DNA of 64,000 bases from Bradyrhizobium sp. ISRA430 (GTDB lineage Bacteria > Pseudomonadota > Alphaproteobacteria > Rhizobiales > Xanthobacteraceae). Location: assembly GCF_029909975.1 (NCBI RefSeq), contig NZ_CP094516.1:1054001-1118000 (forward strand), given 5' to 3'. Position 1 is the first letter of the stretch. Every line of letters begins with the position of its first letter. Of this stretch, positions 30,093 to 39,973 are shown piece after piece. The translations under genes were made by a program, and so were the position numbers. The notes below the pieces were generated by a model that saw only the letters and a list, made by a program, of their open reading frames with translations, made no database searches and was not told the DNA's origin.

Positions 30093-32762
30093 TTAGTTCA
30101 CCTCGCGGCGGACCTCGCTCGGCACTGCTTGCGAGGAACCGACCGGCGTCGGCAGTGCGACGGGGCGTAGGCCGATGAGCTCGGCGGTGCGGATCGCGCT
30201 GTCGCGCCAGAACTTGAAGGAATTGATGCGGCTGAGCTCGAGGATCGCGATTGCGACCGCAGCCAGGAACGGCAGGCTTTGCAGCACCAGGACGCCGGCG
30301 AAGATGTAGATCTCGGTAATCTGCCGAAAACTGTTGGAGGCGATCAGGACGCCGGCGCCGATCAGGAGCAGGGCGCCGATCACGGCCTCCCAGAACGCCT
30401 GGAATTCGATCGACATCCGCGACAGGCCGCCCTTGGAGGTACGCGCGAATGCAAGGTGCTCGGTGATCAGGCCCTGCGCCACCGCGCGCGACACCGTCCA
30501 TTGCACGCTCATCGCCGCGATCATGGCGCCCAGCATCTGGCCAGGCTTCACCGCGACGCGCAGGCGGTACATCGACAGGAAGTGCGCGAGCGAGACGATG
30601 AAGGCCGCGATGATCGGCAGCGTCAGGATCTTGTCGGGGATGGCGATGTCGGCAAAGGCGACGATCGGCACCCAGACGAGGTTGAGCAGCGCCACGACCA
30701 CGCCGAGGCTCTCGGCGCCAAGCCAGTTCAGCCAGCCGAGGCCATAGTCGCGCTTCTGATCGGGTGTCAGGCGGCTCCTGCCCGGGAGGAACTGGCGCCA
30801 GTGCTTCTTCACGATCTGGAATCCGCCATAGGCCCAGCGGTGACGCTGTTTCTTGAAGGCCTCGTAGGTATCGGGCAGCAAGCCCTGGCCGTAGCGGTGG
30901 TTGGTGTAGTGGGTGGTCCAACCGAGCTCCTGGATTGCGAGGCCGAGATCCGAGTCCTCGCAGATCGTGTCGCTCGACCAGCCGCCGGCCATGTCCATCG
31001 CGGCGCGGCGAATCAGGCACATCGTGCCGTGCACGATGATGGCGTTGGCCTCGTTGCGCTGGACCATGCCGATGTCGAAGAACCCCGCATATTCGCCGTT
31101 CATGATGTAGTGCATGATCGACTGGTCGCCGTCGCGATGCTCCTGCGGCGCCTGCACGAGGCCGACACGCGGATCGGCGAAGGCCGGCACGAGGTCCTTC
31201 AGCCAGTCGGGATCGACCACGTAGTCGGCGTCGAGGATGCCGATGATCTCGGCATCCGCCGCTGTGCGGTCCATCGCTATGCGTAGCGCGCCGGCCTTGA
31301 AGCCTTGCACCTTCTCGGCGTTGATGAACTTGAAACGTTCACCGAGCGCGCGGCAGTGATCCTGGATCGGCTGCCAGAAGGCGGGGTCGGGCGTGTTGTT
31401 GATGATGACGACGCATTCATAGTTCGGGTAGTTCAGCCGCGACAGTGCATCGAGCGTCTGCTTGAGCATATCGACCGGCTCGAAATAAGCCGGGATGTGG
31501 ATCGAGACCTTCGGGCAGTAATTCTCGGGCACGTCGGCGATCGGCTTGCCCTTGGCGAGCAGCCGCTGCGGTGGCCTGCCGAAGGCAACTGCCGCGATCT
31601 CGTCGATGCGCGCCATCGCGATGAGGACGAGGGGAACGAGCAGGATCATGCCGAGCGTCAGCGCGAAGGCCGAGCCGAAGATGAAGTAATGCCCGTTCCA
31701 ATAGGCGAACACGGTCGCGGCCCAGGCGCCGACGCCGTTCGCGGTCGCCGACAGCAGGAAGGCCTGGCGCGCGGTCGGCTGCTCCAGCCGCAGGATCGGG
31801 AGCGACAAGAGGATGCCGACCAGGAGCGCGATCGTCATCAGCTTCCAGTAGTCGGGGTTCTCGACCGGGCCGGTCCAGGCGAATTTCGGCTCGCGGCTGG
31901 CGTCGAGGATGCCCCAATAGGGACCGACGCCGCCTTCGAAGAATTTCCAGGGCTGATCAATCGCCTCGACGATGTTGTAATCCATGCCCATGGCGTCGGC
32001 GCGGCTGACGAAATTGCGCAGCGTCAGCGCCTGCTGGAACGGACCGGGGTCGGCGTTGCGAAGGTTATAGCCCGCGCTCGGCCAGCCGAACTCGGCGATC
32101 ACGATGCGCTTGCCGGGGAACAGGTTGCGCAGCAGGTTATAGCGGTCGACGGCCTGATCGACCGCCTGGTCCGAGCGGAAGTTCTCCCAGTAGGGGAGGA
32201 CGTGGGCGGCGATGAAGTCGACATTGGACGCAAGGTCCGGATTGTCGCGCCAGATATTCCAGATCTCGCCGGTCGTGACGGGGACGCGGACCGCGCCCTT
32301 GACCTTCTTGATCATGTCGATGAGGTCTTCGACCTTCTGCTCGCCGCGGTAGATCACCTCATTGCCGACGACAACGCCGATGACGTTGCTGTTCTTCCGG
32401 GCGAGCTCGATCGCGGCCTTGATCTCGCGCTCGTTGCGATCCTTGTCCTTGTCGATCCAGGCGCCGACCGTGACCTTGAGACCGAACTCGGCCGCGATCG
32501 GCGGCACCAGTTCGACGCCGCCGGTGGACGAGTAGAGGCGGATCGCGCGCGTCATCGTCGACAGCGTCTTGAGATCTGCGCGGATTTTCTCGACGGTCGG
32601 GATGTTGTCGATGTCGGGGTGCGCCGACCCCTCGAACGGCGCGTAGGAGACGCTGGGCAGCAGGCCCTTGAAATCGGGCGCGGGTTCCTTGTCGCGCAAG
32701 ACTCCCCAGATGCCGGCGTGGAGCACGGACACGAGCAACAGAACGGCGGCGACAACGCGCAT
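30093..32762 (-). CDS. ndvB: Beta-glucan synthase, GH17-GT2 membrane fusion (NdvB type)
   Basis: An 889-residue inner-membrane enzyme for beta-(1,3)(1,6)-glucans. After a signal anchor (MRVVAAVLLLVSVLHAGIWG), residues 35-285 form a GH17-like domain (VSYAPFEGSAHPD, VVGNEVIYRG, IAEFGWPSAGYN). Membrane helices and a GT2 domain follow, with CVVIINNTPDPAF, GILDADYVVDPDWL, EDSDLGLAIQELGW and the processivity motif QRHRWAYGG, then four or five C-terminal helices. In B. japonicum, ndvB of about 100 kDa is known for cyclic beta-glucan synthesis, needed for nodulation and low-osmolarity growth; size, domains and the neighbouring ndvC-type gene fit. ATG 32762 begins the anchor. Confidence 0.85.
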   Translation of the reverse strand: MRVVAAVLLLVSVLHAGIWGVLRDKEPAPDFKGLLPSVSYAPFEGSAHPDIDNIPTVEKIRADLKTLSTMTRAIRLYSSTGGVELVPPIAAEFGLKVTVGAWIDKDKDRNEREIKAAIELARKNSNVIGVVVGNEVIYRGEQKVEDLIDMIKKVKGAVRVPVTTGEIWNIWRDNPDLASNVDFIAAHVLPYWENFRSDQAVDQAVDRYNLLRNLFPGKRIVIAEFGWPSAGYNLRNADPGPFQQALTLRNFVSRADAMGMDYNIVEAIDQPWKFFEGGVGPYWGILDASREPKFAWTGPVENPDYWKLMTIALLVGILLSLPILRLEQPTARQAFLLSATANGVGAWAATVFAYWNGHYFIFGSAFALTLGMILLVPLVLIAMARIDEIAAVAFGRPPQRLLAKGKPIADVPENYCPKVSIHIPAYFEPVDMLKQTLDALSRLNYPNYECVVIINNTPDPAFWQPIQDHCRALGERFKFINAEKVQGFKAGALRIAMDRTAADAEIIGILDADYVVDPDWLKDLVPAFADPRVGLVQAPQEHRDGDQSIMHYIMNGEYAGFFDIGMVQRNEANAIIVHGTMCLIRRAAMDMAGGWSSDTICEDSDLGLAIQELGWTTHYTNHRYGQGLLPDTYEAFKKQRHRWAYGGFQIVKKHWRQFLPGRSRLTPDQKRDYGLGWLNWLGAESLGVVVALLNLVWVPIVAFADIAIPDKILTLPIIAAFIVSLAHFLSMYRLRVAVKPGQMLGAMIAAMSVQWTVSRAVAQGLITEHLAFARTSKGGLSRMSIEFQAFWEAVIGALLLIGAGVLIASNSFRQITEIYIFAGVLVLQSLPFLAAVAIAILELSRINSFKFWRDSAIRTAELIGLRPVALPTPVGSSQAVPSEVRREVN

Positions 32763-32977
32763 CGCGGCTAAACCAAATGGGGCTGAGATGGCAGGGAAGC
32801 GGATCCGACCCCGAGATCCGACCAAGTCCGCGGCAAATGGAGCATACCTCTGCCGCGTGGTTTCACAACTGTCATGGCCTCATGTCCTTATGAGGGCACG
32901 GACTTTCGGAAAACCTGGCAGTGCCAACCGGAGCTATCGTCGATCGTTCCTGAACGCAGGCTGAAAACGATCGCGGG

Positions 32978-33571
32978 TTATTTCGAGGGCGCGGGCGAGG
33001 GGCTGGCTGCAGGTGAGGGGCTCGCCGCCGGCTGCGGTTGCGTTGCGCCGGTCGTTGGCGCGGCGGGTGCCGGGGCTGCGGCGGTTGCCTGCTGCGGCTG
33101 GGCTGCCGGGTTGATCCAGCAGGCGTGCACGCGGCTGTCCAGGGTCTCGGCGACCTTCGGGTCGATCTGGGCGCCGAACCGGGTCAGGCAGCGGAAGGCG
33201 GCCTGGATGTGGCCGCCGGGGCAGCCGAAGCGGTCGTAGAGATCAAGGTGGCGGAACGCGGTATCGAGGTCATCGCGCCACATCAGCCGCACCACGCGCC
33301 GGCCGAGCCAGACGCATTCGGGGTTGCCGGCCGGGCCGTTGATGACTTGCGCCGCTTCCGCGAACTCGTCGGTGCGGCGCTGGTTCTGGGCCGCATCCTT
33401 GGCCGCATCGGCTGGCTGCGCCGCAGCCGGCTTGCCTTGGTCCGGCGCGGGGGTGCCGCTCTGGGCGGAGGCGCCGCTGAGGCCGATTGGAATGACAAGG
33501 GAGGAGACGGCCAAGGTGGCGGCGAACTGCCGCAGGACCGCATTTCGTAACTCGAGCACCCGTCGCCGCAT
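32978..33571 (-). CDS. ndvD: Beta-glucan locus exported protein (NdvD-like)
   Basis: A 197-residue exported protein with signal peptide (residues 8-35, ending ASAQS), a Pro/Ala/Gln-rich linker, a central domain of about 90 residues with conserved cysteines (NPECVWLGRRVVRLMWRDDL, DRFGCPGGHIQAAFRCLTRF, VHACWINP) and a Pro/Ala-rich tail. It lies between the ndvB- and ndvC-type genes, where a third B. japonicum gene, ndvD, has been described; I rely on position and memory. A start at 33604 is also possible (GAGGT in front). Role in glucan cyclisation or transport is inferred. Confidence 0.6.
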   Translation of the reverse strand: MRRRVLELRNAVLRQFAATLAVSSLVIPIGLSGASAQSGTPAPDQGKPAAAQPADAAKDAAQNQRRTDEFAEAAQVINGPAGNPECVWLGRRVVRLMWRDDLDTAFRHLDLYDRFGCPGGHIQAAFRCLTRFGAQIDPKVAETLDSRVHACWINPAAQPQQATAAAPAPAAPTTGATQPQPAASPSPAASPSPAPSK

Positions 33572-33901
33572 GAATTCCCCAATTTCTCCACTGATCGCCC
33601 ACATCAGACCTCGCGGACGCGCGCTGTGATGGCGTCCAAATGGGTCTCCAATGCGGCGGAAAAGTCCCGCGGAATCCCATGACCTGTATTTGGATTTTTG
33701 TCCAGCAAAGTCACGCTCGTAAGACCCGGTCGAACGGCCGCAGGTTAATTCGCCGGGGAGACCGGGACGTTGCCGCATACCACCCCCCTTGGCAGACGGC
33801 GTGCGAGCAGGTAATCGACGGGCCCTTCGCGGAGGACGGAACCGATTTCTCTTCGTACGCCACTGGCGCTTCTCCTCGCTTCCCTGTGTGCGATTGCTGC
33901 C

Positions 33902-35461
33902 GTGTGGTGGTGGCTGGCGACGCCGATCACGCTCGCGCGCGCCCCGATCGACCCCAGCGACAAGCTGCAATGTGTCTCGTATGCGCCGTTCCGCGGCGAC
34001 CAGACGCCGCTGAACCAATGGACCCATATCGAGGCCGACCAGATCGAGCAGGACCTGCGCCAGCTCAAGGAGATCACTGACTGCGTCCGCACCTATTCGA
34101 TCGAGAACGGTCTCGACCAGGTGCCGGCGGTCGCGACCAAGGTCGGCGGACTGAAGGTGATCCAGGGCATCTGGCTCGGCAGCAATCGCGCCAAGAACTT
34201 TGCGCAGGTGGCGACCGCCATCCACCTCACCAAGGAATTCCCCAACACCATCTCCTCGCTCGTCGTCGGCAATGAGGTGCTGCTGCGCGGGGAGATGACG
34301 ACGGCCGATCTGATCGCCATCATCCGTTCGGTGAAGGCACAGGTCAGCGTGCCCGTCACCTATGCTGACGTCTGGGAGTACTGGCTGAAGAACCGCGACG
34401 TCTACGACGCCGTCGACTTCGTCACGATCCACATCCTGCCCTATTGGGAAGACATGCCGGTGCGGGCGAAGTTCGCAGCCTCCCACGTGGAATCAATTCG
34501 CGAGCGGATGGCGGTGGCATTCCCCGGCAAGGAGATCCTGATCGGCGAGACCGGCTGGCCGAGCGAAGGACGAATGCGCGAGGGCGCGCTGCCGTCGCGC
34601 ACCAACCAGGCCCGGGTCGTCTCGGAGATCCTGGGGCTAGCGAAGGCGCAGAAATTCCGGGTCAACCTGATCGAGGCCTATGACCAGCCCTGGAAGCGCC
34701 GGCTCGAAGGCACCGTCGGCGGCTATTGGGGCCTGATCGATTCCGTGCGCCGGCAGCTCAAATATCCGCCGGGGCAGCCGATCAGCAATTTCCCTTACTG
34801 GAAATGGTACATGGGCGCCGGCATGGGCCTCAGCGCGCTGGTGTTCGCCATCGCCGGGATCACGCTGCGGCGCAGGCCATGGACTCCGCGCTTCTCGGCC
34901 TGGCTGGGGGTCGGAATCTCGGCGACATCAGCGGGTATCCTGCTCGGGATCGGCGCCGACAAGATGTACTATGAGAGCTATGGCTGGGGCGGCTGGCTGC
35001 AATGGGGCGCGCTGCTGCTCGCCGGCATTCTGTCGCCGATCCTCTGCTCGCAGGCGCTGGTCATCGGCCGCGGCCTGCCGACCTTCCTCGATCTGCTCGG
35101 TCCGCGCGAGGAACGGAAGTGGTCGAAGCTCACCGCCGTGCTCGGTCTGACGCTCGTCGTGACCGTGGTGATCGCGGCCGAGACCGCGCTCGGCTTCGTG
35201 TTCGATCCGCGCTACCGCGACTTCCCCTATGCCTCGCTGACGATGGCGGTGGTGCCGTTCGCGCTTCTGATGCTGAACCGGCCGCAGATCGGCGTGCGCC
35301 CGATCGCGGAGGCGGTCTTCGCAGGGCTACTCGCTTTGTCGGCGGCCTACACGCTGCTCAATGAAGGCCGCGACAACTGGCAGTCGATGTGGACCTGCGC
35401 GATCTATCTCTTGCTGGCGCTCACGCTGTGGCAGGCGCGGGCCGCGCAAAGCCAAGAATGA
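33902..35461 (+). CDS. ndvC: Beta-glucan synthesis protein, GH17 plus membrane domain (NdvC type)
   Basis: Residues 15-300 form a GH17-like glucanosyltransferase domain (CVSYAPFRGDQTPLNQW, VVGNEVLLRGEM with the acid/base Glu, LIGETGWPSEGRM with the nucleophile Glu), followed by seven or eight membrane helices. In B. japonicum, ndvC affects beta-(1,6) linkages. I give GTG 33902 as the first standard start, but it cuts into the hydrophobic signal segment. In-frame sequence upstream (ISLRTPLALLLASLCAIAAV) supplies a full signal, beginning at ATT 33845, nine bases after GGAGG. The true start is probably that ATT. Confidence 0.82.
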   Translation: MWWWLATPITLARAPIDPSDKLQCVSYAPFRGDQTPLNQWTHIEADQIEQDLRQLKEITDCVRTYSIENGLDQVPAVATKVGGLKVIQGIWLGSNRAKNFAQVATAIHLTKEFPNTISSLVVGNEVLLRGEMTTADLIAIIRSVKAQVSVPVTYADVWEYWLKNRDVYDAVDFVTIHILPYWEDMPVRAKFAASHVESIRERMAVAFPGKEILIGETGWPSEGRMREGALPSRTNQARVVSEILGLAKAQKFRVNLIEAYDQPWKRRLEGTVGGYWGLIDSVRRQLKYPPGQPISNFPYWKWYMGAGMGLSALVFAIAGITLRRRPWTPRFSAWLGVGISATSAGILLGIGADKMYYESYGWGGWLQWGALLLAGILSPILCSQALVIGRGLPTFLDLLGPREERKWSKLTAVLGLTLVVTVVIAAETALGFVFDPRYRDFPYASLTMAVVPFALLMLNRPQIGVRPIAEAVFAGLLALSAAYTLLNEGRDNWQSMWTCAIYLLLALTLWQARAAQSQE

Positions 35462-35801
35462 GCAGGCCGATCGCCAGGCCCGACAGGACGATGTTGTAGA
35501 GCACGATGCCGAGGCCCGCGGCGATTACGCCGAGGGTCAAGAGCACGATCGAAGGCCGCATCAGGTTCAGCGTCGCGATCACCAGCGCGACGATGCCGAA
35601 CACCGAATTCTTGAACAGCGACGTCGAGACCGAGCGTGCCTTGCAGATCATCGTCTGCAGGCCGGCATCGCAGGCGAGCGCCACCTGCGAGAACTCGATC
35701 GCGAGATAGCGGACATAGAGCGCCCAGCCGACGGTCACGAAGCCGACGACGAGCAGGAACTGCACCTGATAGGGCGTCAGGCGAAAAGGCTTTTTCTTCA
35801 T
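35421..35801 (-). CDS. Integral membrane protein (126 aa), unknown
   Basis: Three or four helices: residues 14-32 (FLLVVGFVTVGWALYVRYL), 64-80, 83-101 (IVLLTLGVIAAGLGIVLYNI) and 103-119. The loop between the first two contains two cysteines (VALACDAGLQTMICKARS) that would be periplasmic. It is convergent with the ndvC-type gene and overlaps its end by 41 bases. No family is assigned; the position beside the glucan locus may be accidental. Confidence 0.75.
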   Translation of the reverse strand: MKKKPFRLTPYQVQFLLVVGFVTVGWALYVRYLAIEFSQVALACDAGLQTMICKARSVSTSLFKNSVFGIVALVIATLNLMRPSIVLLTLGVIAAGLGIVLYNIVLSGLAIGLLILGFARPAPATA

Positions 35802-35951
35802 AAGGCCAATATGGTCGGGAAGGGGCGAGCGGGCAACAGGGGAGGTGAATCTTTCCCGCGAATTCGCCTGAGAATCTTGAGCTAATCGCCTGATGGCGTG
35901 GAGGTTTCGCGGTCAACCGCACGCGCGGTTGATGGGTCGAGAGAGATGGCT

Positions 35952-36185
35952 TCACGGGATGATCCGGCGCAGCACACGTTCGTAGATGTGATCCGCGCGG
36001 AACGTGGATCTGGCTTTCGCGCGGAACGCCTGCGCAAGCTCCAGGCGCCGTTCGTAGATCCCCTCTGTCAGATCGACCAGATAGGGATCGACAATGTCGT
36101 CGATCAACGGCTGCGTCAGTGGAGTGCTGGAGTTGCAAAGCGCCAAGAGAGCATTGACGGTACCGTCAAAAGTAGATGCGGCCAT
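35952..36185 (-). CDS. Hypothetical protein (77 aa)
   Basis: A soluble protein with no export signal (MAASTFDGTVNALLALCNSS, TPLTQPLIDDIVDPYLVDLT), ending in basic residues. GAGGAAAG lies ahead of the ATG. Composition is mixed alpha/beta; no family is recognised. It stands 150 bases from the previous gene. Confidence 0.5.
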   Translation of the reverse strand: MAASTFDGTVNALLALCNSSTPLTQPLIDDIVDPYLVDLTEGIYERRLELAQAFRAKARSTFRADHIYERVLRRIIP

Positions 36186-36222
36186 CTTGGTTCGCTTTCC
36201 TCGATAGCGACGTGGCCGTCTC

Positions 36223-36396
36223 TCAGGGAAGCAGCCACACGATGAGCTGCCAGCTCACCCAACTGATCGCCACCGCCCAAGCGGCCGTCGCCGCCGCGGC
36301 CAGCGCCAGGACGCCGGCTGGCAAAACGCTGTCGCGAAGCCTCTGCCGATGATCGGTTGGGGCAGCCGGGTTTGCCTTGTTGGTTTCGTCGAGCAT
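36223..36396 (-). CDS. Single-pass membrane protein (57 aa)
   Basis: MLDETNKANPAAPTDHRQRL is a polar N-terminus; residues 25-55 form a hydrophobic helix (VLALAAAATAAWAVAISWVS, then WQLIVWLLP). Longer upstream frames lack this pattern. The ribosome site is weak. It may be expressed with the SPOR-like gene upstream, but 240 bases separate them. Confidence 0.45.
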   Translation of the reverse strand: MLDETNKANPAAPTDHRQRLRDSVLPAGVLALAAAATAAWAVAISWVSWQLIVWLLP

Positions 36397-36633
36397 GTCC
36401 GCGCCGGCGCACCTAAGACAGAAGTGAAAGCCGGCGCTCCGTCGGCCGCTCCGGTTCACGACCGAGTTAACTTGGCAGCCGATGGCCGGTTTCTATGGCG
36501 GACTGAAAATTTGGGTGTGTCCAACTGGCGGTTCACTGCGGCCGCCGCGCCCAGCGCATAGGTAAGATCGTTTCGGCCCCGGCGGACCGCTTGTCCATAA
36601 ATTGCATAATGCGGTGCGGCGTTTGACGGGAGC

Positions 36634-38001
36634 TTAGTCCGTCCTGCGCCTGAAGAAGGACGACAGGGTCGATCCCGTCGACGCGGTTTCCGGCTTCGCG
36701 GGAGCAGCCGGCGGCGGCGGAGGCGGGGGGTCTTCATGTTTCGCGCGCTTGGAGGAGTAGCCGCGGCGACGCTGCGGCTTTTCGGGCTTGACGCTTGGGG
36801 CGGGCGGCGTCTCGGCCTGGGTCGTCGTGTCCTGATCCTTGCTCGCCTCCGAGCTCTTCTCTCCCTTTTCTTGCGCCTTCTCTGCCTTCTCTTGCGCCTT
36901 GTCCGAGCCGCCGCGCATTGAGAGCCGCTGGCCGTCGAACACGGTGGTCTCGCAGTGGCGGTTGCTCTCGGTCAGGCCTGCGCAGAGTTTCGCCGCGGCG
37001 GCGGCATTGATCAGGGGACCGGCGCCGAGGCGAAGCTGCATGCCGAGCCCGTTGGTGCCTTCCTTGATCATGATGATGGGTCGGAGCCCGGCGACCTCCG
37101 GATTGGACTTGGTCAGGCCGCGCCAGAGCGCACGCAAGCCGTCGATCGAGTTGGCGCCACCGAGATCGATTGCAAAGCGCGTCTGCTGAACCGCGATCGC
37201 AGGCGCCTCGCTTTCGGCTGCCTCCGGCGACTTCGCCGTCGTTGCCGCAACTTCGGTGGAAGCGGGCGGCGGCTCGGCCTTCTTCTCGGCCGCTTCGGGC
37301 TGCATCAATTTTTGTGCGGCTGGATCAGGCGGCGCCATGATCGACTTCGATGCGACCAGCGGAATGGTTGGCAGCGCCGAAGCGGCGGGCGGTGACTGCG
37401 GCACGAGCGAGGCTGCGGCCGCGGTCTGCGGCGGCGCGCTCGGTTGATCCTTTGCAGTTTCCTTCGAAGCTTCCTTCGGCTCCTTGGCGGCACCCGCACG
37501 CGGCTTTTCGCCTGACGCCGCCGTCGAGGCGACCGGCGCGACATCGGGCGCTGGCTGCGCGGCCGCGACCGACGCGTCCTGCTGTTTTGACGCGGATGCT
37601 TGCGGCGGCGGAGTCTGCTTGGCGATGGCACCGGTGACGGAATCGAGCCCTTGCTCCAGCACCGTGACGCGCGCGTAGAGGCGGTCGCGATCGGTGTTCA
37701 GCGTCTCGATGGCGGAGGCGAGCCTGCGGGCTTCGGTCTGGCTTTCCTTCGTCAGCATCTGCAGCCGGTCGGCCTGGCGCGCCAGATCGGTGGCCGCGAC
37801 CTGATCGCGCCGCCAGCCGAGCTGCGCCTGGTTGGCGAGGACGGCCACCACGACGGCGCCGACAGCGGCCACGCTCCACGAGCCCAGCCGCCACATCATG
37901 CGGCGGTCGAACGTGCTCTCCTCGGCCACCAATCTGGAGAAAAGCCCGCTGGTCTCCTTGGTGTCGAAGGCACTGGCCAGCGGGTCGGAATCCTTTGCCA
38001 T
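36634..38001 (-). CDS. Membrane protein with coiled coil and SPOR-like domain
   Basis: 455 residues: a cytoplasmic N-terminus, one membrane helix (SWSVAAVGAVVVAVLANQAQ, about 41-60), a periplasmic coiled coil (about 65-125), a long Ala/Pro/Lys linker, and a folded domain at about 275-370 (TRFAIDLGGANSIDGLRALW, IMIKEGTNGLGMQLRLGAGP) that matches SPOR in pattern. SPOR domains bind denuded peptidoglycan at division sites. The C-terminus is again low-complexity with a proline run. Role in division or cell-wall sensing is inferred. It is divergent from glmU. Confidence 0.75.
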   Translation of the reverse strand: MAKDSDPLASAFDTKETSGLFSRLVAEESTFDRRMMWRLGSWSVAAVGAVVVAVLANQAQLGWRRDQVAATDLARQADRLQMLTKESQTEARRLASAIETLNTDRDRLYARVTVLEQGLDSVTGAIAKQTPPPQASASKQQDASVAAAQPAPDVAPVASTAASGEKPRAGAAKEPKEASKETAKDQPSAPPQTAAAASLVPQSPPAASALPTIPLVASKSIMAPPDPAAQKLMQPEAAEKKAEPPPASTEVAATTAKSPEAAESEAPAIAVQQTRFAIDLGGANSIDGLRALWRGLTKSNPEVAGLRPIIMIKEGTNGLGMQLRLGAGPLINAAAAAKLCAGLTESNRHCETTVFDGQRLSMRGGSDKAQEKAEKAQEKGEKSSEASKDQDTTTQAETPPAPSVKPEKPQRRRGYSSKRAKHEDPPPPPPPAAPAKPETASTGSTLSSFFRRRTD

Positions 38002-38174
38002 GAAGTTTAGGTGCCCAGCCCCGTCGATCTTCCCCGAATCAATCAGGGAACATTAACAGGAAAACTGTCCTGCACTTGAATTCCGGGCATTTGCGGGGGT
38101 AGCAAGACCGCTATGAGGGTATCGCCCGCTGCCCGCCGGGGCCGATTGATTCGGCCGTATTTGACAGGATTGCA

Positions 38175-39530
38175 ATGACCGTTCGCTCAAGCCTCACCAT
38201 CGTGCTCGCCGCAGGTGAAGGCACGCGCATGCGATCGAGCCTGCCGAAGGTGCTGCATCCCGTTGCAGGCCAGACGTTGCTCGCCCATGTGCTCGCCGCT
38301 GCACCCAAGGGAACCGGCACCTCGCTCGCGGTTGTGGTCGGTCCCGGCCATCAGGCGGTCGCGGACGAGGTCAAGCGGATCCGGCCCGATGCGCTCACCT
38401 TCATGCAGGCCGAGCGGCTCGGTACCGCGCATGCGGTGCTGGCGGCGCGCGAGGCGATCGCGCGCGGGGCTGACGATCTCTTGATCGCGTTCGGCGACAC
38501 GCCGCTGATTTCCGCCGAGACGTTCGCGCGGCTGCGCGCGCCGCTCGCCAAGGGCGCGGCGCTCACCGCGCTCGGCTTCCGCGCCGCCGATCCCACCGGC
38601 TACGGCCGCTTCATCGTCGAGGGCGACCGCCTGATCGCGATCCGCGAGCAGGCCGACGCCAACCCTGAAGAACGCAAGATCACGCTGTGCAACGCCGGCG
38701 TGATGGCGCTCGACGGGCGCCGCGCGCTCGAAATCCTCGGGCAAATCGGCAACGCGAATTCGAAAGGCGAATATTATCTCACCGATGCGGTCGGCATTGT
38801 CCGCGAACAGGGAGGGGAAGCCGTGGTGATCGAGACCAGCGAAGACGAGGTGCGCGGCATCAACACCAAGGCCCAGCTCGCCGAGGCCGAAGCCGTGATG
38901 CAGGCGCGGCTACGGAAGGCTGCGATGGAGGCCGGCGTCACACTGATCGCGCCTGAGACCGTCTATCTCGCCGCCGACACCGTCTTCGGCAAGGACGTGA
39001 CGATCGAACCGTTCGTGGTGATCGGCCCCGGCGTGTCGATCGCCGACGGCACGGTGATCCATTCCTTCTCGCACATCGTGCAGACCTCGCTCGGCAGGAA
39101 CGTCTCCATCGGCCCCTATGCGCGCCTGCGGCCCGGCACCTCGCTCGGCGACGGCGCCCGCATCGGCAATTTCGTGGAGACCAAGGCCGCGACGCTGGAG
39201 GCTGGCGTCAAGGTCAACCATCTCTCCTACATCGGCGATGCCACCATCGGGGCCAATTCCAACATCGGCGCCGGCACCATCACCTGCAACTACGACGGCT
39301 TCAAGAAGCACAAGACGACGATCGGGCAGGGCGCCTTCATCGGCACCAACTCCTCGCTCGTCGCTCCTGTGACGATCGGCAAGGGCGCCTATATCGGCTC
39401 GGGCTCGGTGATCACGCGCGATGTGCCCGACGATGCGATGGCGCTCGAGCGCAGTCAGCAGACCATCAGGGAAGGCGGCGCCACGCGCTATCGCGAACTG
39501 AAGACGGGCGGCAAGAAGCCGGAGAAGTGA
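38175..39530 (+). CDS. glmU: Bifunctional UDP-GlcNAc pyrophosphorylase/GlcN-1-P acetyltransferase
   Basis: A 451-residue cytoplasmic enzyme making UDP-N-acetylglucosamine from glucosamine-1-phosphate, for peptidoglycan and lipopolysaccharide. The uridyltransferase domain (1-230) carries [20 protein letters not shown]. The left-handed beta-helix domain (250-440) carries hexapeptide repeats and [19 protein letters not shown], including the conserved acetyltransferase residues. Length matches the family. glmS lies 440 bases downstream on the same strand, so both steps of amino-sugar supply are together. Confidence 0.97.
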   Translation: MTVRSSLTIVLAAGEGTRMRSSLPKVLHPVAGQTLLAHVLAAAPKGTGTSLAVVVGPGHQAVADEVKRIRPDALTFMQAERLGTAHAVLAAREAIARGADDLLIAFGDTPLISAETFARLRAPLAKGAALTALGFRAADPTGYGRFIVEGDRLIAIREQADANPEERKITLCNAGVMALDGRRALEILGQIGNANSKGEYYLTDAVGIVREQGGEAVVIETSEDEVRGINTKAQLAEAEAVMQARLRKAAMEAGVTLIAPETVYLAADTVFGKDVTIEPFVVIGPGVSIADGTVIHSFSHIVQTSLGRNVSIGPYARLRPGTSLGDGARIGNFVETKAATLEAGVKVNHLSYIGDATIGANSNIGAGTITCNYDGFKKHKTTIGQGAFIGTNSSLVAPVTIGKGAYIGSGSVITRDVPDDAMALERSQQTIREGGATRYRELKTGGKKPEK

Positions 39531-39536
39531 GCGGCG

Positions 39537-39755
39537 TTATTCGTCCTCGGCAAATTCCGAGAAGATCGCGCGGGTCAGGCGCCAGCCGCGCGGCTTGGCG
39601 CGCTTCGCCGGTTCGCCCGCCGGGTGCTTGACGAAGACGGGCTTGCTTTCCTTGCCGCGTTGGGGTGGAGGCCAGTGTGCCAGATGCGTGCCCGCGGTCT
39701 CGCTCGCGCGCAAGTACATCGACGACGGACCTTTGCGGTCGGATGAGCCTCTCAT
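39537..39755 (-). CDS. Small basic hypothetical protein (72 aa)
   Basis: The ATG at 39755 has AGGAGATACGGCC ahead of it. The protein is basic and Pro-rich (GTHLAHWPPPQRGKESKPVF, VKHPAGEPAKRAKPRGWRLT) with an acidic end (FSEFAEDE). It lies between glmU and glmS on the opposite strand, six bases from the glmU stop. No family is recognised. The strong ribosome site is the main support. Confidence 0.6.
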   Translation of the reverse strand: MRGSSDRKGPSSMYLRASETAGTHLAHWPPPQRGKESKPVFVKHPAGEPAKRAKPRGWRLTRAIFSEFAEDE

Positions 39756-39973
39756 GGCCGTATCTCCTGGGCGGGAATCGTTGGCCAAATGTGTTGACAG
39801 CGCGTTAATGTGCGGGGTTAAAGGCCGGCCAATTCGACGCACGTCAGGCTGACGGAAATTGATGCTGTCGCAATCCGCAACAATTGTTGAGTATCTGGTT
39901 CGTTGCGAATTTCGATAAAAACCGAACGCGTCGTTTTGGCGATTTTTCGACGATTTAGGGGATATTGAACCGC

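Noticed and set aside
31305..32771. Long open frame antisense to the ndvB-type gene
   Set aside because: The product is Arg/Asp/Gly-rich shadow of the GC-rich coding strand; the opposite frame has clear GH17 and GT2 motifs. Similar antisense shadows opposite glmS (40124-41731), mfd (47826-50237) and the solute-binding protein (56151-57809) were dropped for the same reason.
39756..39973. glmS ribozyme or other riboswitch before glmS
   Set aside because: The leader is short and I see no conserved core; the glmS ribozyme is mostly known from Gram-positive bacteria.
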